The notes below the pieces were generated by a model. That model saw only the letters and a list, made by a program, of their open reading frames with translations, did not search any database and was not told the origin of the DNA. Shown here in pieces: positions 62,223 through 64,000 of a stretch of DNA of 64,000 bases. The DNA comes from Helicobacter kayseriensis. Its GTDB lineage: Bacteria; Campylobacterota; Campylobacteria; Campylobacterales; Helicobacteraceae. The position numbers were made by a program, and so were the translations under genes. The stretch covers positions 62,001-126,000 of the forward strand of contig NZ_JAJTNB010000003.1 in the NCBI RefSeq assembly GCF_021300655.1, written 5' to 3'. Positions within the stretch are counted from its first letter, which is position 1; the number at the start of each line of letters is the position of its first letter.

Positions 62223-62774
62223 TCAATCTCGTGAGGCGTTTTTGGTAAGTCTATAAATTTTCAGAAAAAGTTCTATTTTGAGTGAATTGGTGAGAGGGTC
62301 TTCTTTTTGTATGTTTAGGGGTAAGATAAAAGAGGCGTTGGGCATAGTTTCTTTGATTTTATCGATAAAATCAAAGATCGCTTTTGATCCATTGCTTGTG
62401 CCCTTGATTTTGAAATGTGTTTGAAGAAACGAATCTGTTGTTTGAGTTTTGACTTTTTCTACTGTGACAGAAGAGAAAAAATCCTGTGCAATAACTTGGA
62501 TTTTGGCCTCATCGGTTTTTGTTTCTAAAGATGCTAGAGATTTGTGGTTGTTTTTTTGAGATTCGCTGATGTGGTTACGAATTTGTGCGTTTTCTTCTTT
62601 GAGTTTGATTTCATAATATTGTTGCTGCTTAAATGCATTGCGCTTGTCTTGAAAATCCACGATTTTTGGGACAATGATGAGAGAGATACTATAGAAGCAA
62701 AAGATGGCAAAAAGAGAGATAAAAACAATATTTTTGACGATTAATTCGGCAAGTTCTTCTTTTTTGTTGATCAT
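62223..62774 (-). CDS. PilO-like inner-membrane assembly protein
   Basis: A 183-aa bitopic protein: one transmembrane helix (residues 15-34), a coiled-coil (KQQQYYEIKLKEENAQIRNH) and a small ferredoxin-like domain ending SLKIELFLKIYRLTKN. That layout matches PilO/GspM-type proteins of type IV pilus or type II secretion machines, although sequence similarity is too low for a firm match. It overlaps the next gene by 4 bases. Helicobacter relatives with a Campylobacter-like Cts system use such proteins for DNA uptake; the role here is inferred from the neighbours. Confidence 0.5.
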   Translation of the reverse strand: MINKKEELAELIVKNIVFISLFAIFCFYSISLIIVPKIVDFQDKRNAFKQQQYYEIKLKEENAQIRNHISESQKNNHKSLASLETKTDEAKIQVIAQDFFSSVTVEKVKTQTTDSFLQTHFKIKGTSNGSKAIFDFIDKIKETMPNASFILPLNIQKEDPLTNSLKIELFLKIYRLTKNASRD

Positions 62775-63289
62775 TGCTGTGCCTTTATTGGGATGATTTT
62801 GCTGACAGAGACAAAGTTATACCAGCCACTTGGAAGAACAAAAAAATCTACTCTGCTTTCTGAAAAAATTGCTTTCAGTGGCGTTCCTAGGAGGAAAATA
62901 TAGAGTTCTTTGGAGGGTGTAATCCCTTTGAGTGTGAGCATGTCATCTGTGAGGGCAATTGAGTTAATTGTGATTTGATCAGGAATAAGATCAAAAAGAT
63001 TTTTAGTTGCATTGATGAGTGAAATATTTTGTTGGTTGATGTTTTTGAGCATCTCAAGTTGAGAATTTAAAAAATCAAGCTCTTGGTTGAGTGTGCTTTG
63101 GATGTTTTGCTGATGTTTGATGTTTTGTTCAAAATCTTGCGAATAGCGCTCAAAGCTTTTTGATTGAATCTCAAGAAGAGTCCAAAATCCAATAATGACT
63201 AAAGTGGAGGCTATGAAGCACAATAGCCAAGAGGCAGTCGTTGATGAAATCAAGGATTTTTTATTGGGAGTGATGAAGCTAAGTCTCAT
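62771..63289 (-). CDS. PilN-like inner-membrane assembly protein
   Basis: A 172-aa bitopic protein with a short cytoplasmic N-terminus (MRLSFITPNKKSL), a transmembrane helix (about 19-40), a long helix with heptads (FEQNIKHQQNIQSTLNQELDFL) and a C-terminal alpha/beta part containing LFDLIPDQITINSIALTDDMLTLKG, the stretch most like PilN. It overlaps the partial PilM-like gene and the PilO-like gene by 4 bases each, so the three are co-translated. Order PilM-PilN-PilO is the standard one. Confidence 0.55.
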   Translation of the reverse strand: MRLSFITPNKKSLISSTTASWLLCFIASTLVIIGFWTLLEIQSKSFERYSQDFEQNIKHQQNIQSTLNQELDFLNSQLEMLKNINQQNISLINATKNLFDLIPDQITINSIALTDDMLTLKGITPSKELYIFLLGTPLKAIFSESRVDFFVLPSGWYNFVSVSKIIPIKAQQ

Positions 63290-64000
63290 AATGCATTCCT
63301 TTGATATTCTTCAAACATAAGCGATGCAACTGCCTCTGATGGGGAAAAGGGCACAATATGCATATCAATCATTAGAGTTTCTTGAATGTATTTGAAAGCA
63401 TCTGGACTGATTCCATAAGTGTCTAAAAAGACGATTTCGTTGATAAAAGAACTTTTGTGATTTTGGTAGTAATGATGGATTGTTTCTTCTAAAATTTGTG
63501 CAATATGTGTGGCTCGCACAAAGTCATTGAGCTCTTCTGCTTTTTCTTGATGCTCCTCATCTTCTTCAGTTTCTGCCTTAAAGCCATCCAAATCTAGCGT
63601 GTCAATATCTTGATCAAGATTTTCTAATAGATGATCAAGTGATGAAATTGTCTCTTGATTGGATTGTGAATCTAGCGCCATTTCTTCATCGTGAAGATGG
63701 AAAGTTTTTCCGTAGTGGATTTGTTGATGATCGCAAATTGCAAGGGAGAGTGTTTCTTTTTCTTGGATGATGTAGAGGGCAAACTTTTCATTTTTTCTTG
63801 CTTGTAGAAAAATAAAAACAAATGGAGAAAATAGAGAATCAAGAGGCCCAATATCTTCATATTGCTTTGCAATCTCTGCACAATCTCTTTTGTTGATATA
63901 AGCACTCCATGTTTGAAAAGGAATGAAAAGATTTTGTTGAATGCTGAGTTCGTATTGGATGAAACTTTGGGGATCTATAGAGGGAATTGCTCCTTGATTT
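63286..64000 (-). CDS. PilM-like protein, 5' end beyond the window
   Basis: The frame is open from the window edge (64000) to 63286, at least 237 residues, with no start yet. It has no membrane segment and contains an actin-like alternation of strands and helices (FALYIIQEKETLSLAICD, then QQIHYGKTFHLHDEE), an acidic middle (DLDGFKAETEEDEEHQEKAEE) and a tail ending MFEEYQRNAL. The family assignment rests mostly on position before PilN- and PilO-like genes. An internal ATG at 63681 is not the start, because the coding pattern continues upstream. Confidence 0.45.
   Translation of the reverse strand, partial: NQGAIPSIDPQSFIQYELSIQQNLFIPFQTWSAYINKRDCAEIAKQYEDIGPLDSLFSPFVFIFLQARKNEKFALYIIQEKETLSLAICDHQQIHYGKTFHLHDEEMALDSQSNQETISSLDHLLENLDQDIDTLDLDGFKAETEEDEEHQEKAEELNDFVRATHIAQILEETIHHYYQNHKSSFINEIVFLDTYGISPDAFKYIQETLMIDMHIVPFSPSEAVASLMFEEYQRNAL

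Noticed and set aside
63672-63905. Separate 77-aa ORF on the minus strand near the window end
   Set aside because: The PilM-like frame is open through the whole interval to the window edge, so this is a shadow frame.

Overview
The window reads as a chromosomal segment of a Helicobacter-type campylobacterote that is not H. pylori itself. The evidence is protein resemblance (a CheY that matches the H. pylori protein almost residue for residue, an RNase J with the long basic N-terminal extension typical of the genus) and conserved gene blocks: cheY-prmA-ftsH-psd-like-pssA, ksgA-rnj-kdsD, fabZ-lpxA-clpX-mreB-mreC, rnr-holA-rpsF-ssb-rpsR, and groL/groS next to dnaG and a PP-loop gene. DNA is AT-rich, genes are tightly packed, and many overlap by 1-11 bases.

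Layout. 1-2100: rimP (cut by the window edge), ribD and a tRNA-type methyltransferase. 2515-4283: a YceI-like periplasmic protein, an exonuclease and a small helical protein. 4327-8910: cheY, prmA, ftsH, a phosphatidylserine-decarboxylase-like protein and pssA. 8904-11356 (minus): a GT39-like membrane protein, a CoA-binding protein and a DMT permease. 11546-16515: glmS followed by a complete Mla/Ttg2-like lipid ABC operon. 16529-20295 (minus): kdsD, RNase J, ksgA. 20357-24989: a nucleoside-phosphorylase-like gene, a two-gene cassette bounded by ~120-bp inverted repeats, rlmN, a 28-codon membrane ORF and queH. Two 16-mers one base away from the ParB-binding parS consensus flank this cassette. 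25052-32516: fabZ, lpxA, clpX, mreB, mreC and two GT-B-type glycosyltransferases. 32500-35395: znuABC divergent from a short Fur/Zur-type regulator, with a palindrome between them. 35398-38641: wecB, a MORN-repeat protein, then a TPP riboswitch leading a thiamine transporter and thiamine pyrophosphokinase. 38700-45070: msrPQ, ogt, ileS, ruvX, dprA and a lipoprotein. 45161-50394: rnr, a phase-variable-looking GT2 gene, holA, rpsF, ssb, rpsR. 50454-56692: two GT2 genes around an alpha/beta hydrolase, groL/groS with a CIRCE operator, and a GT8 gene that a poly-C tract puts out of frame. 56728-59389: dnaG and the PP-loop gene. 59428-62151: two tandem MOMP-like porins. 62223-64000: PilO-, PilN- and PilM-like genes, the last cut by the window edge.

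Themes. Surface variation is the strongest one. Sugar transferases sit at several joints of otherwise housekeeping operons, and two of them carry long homopolymeric G/C tracts inside the reading frame, one apparently ON (G11) and one OFF (C10). The window also has readable regulation: a TPP riboswitch whose P1 stem overlaps the ribosome-binding site, CIRCE plus a second long palindrome upstream of groS, a probable zinc operator, and a 10-codon leader ORF ending one base before rnr. The best candidates for something undescribed are the inverted-repeat cassette lying between the two parS-like sites, the 22-bp palindrome upstream of groS, and the phase-variable glycosyltransferases.
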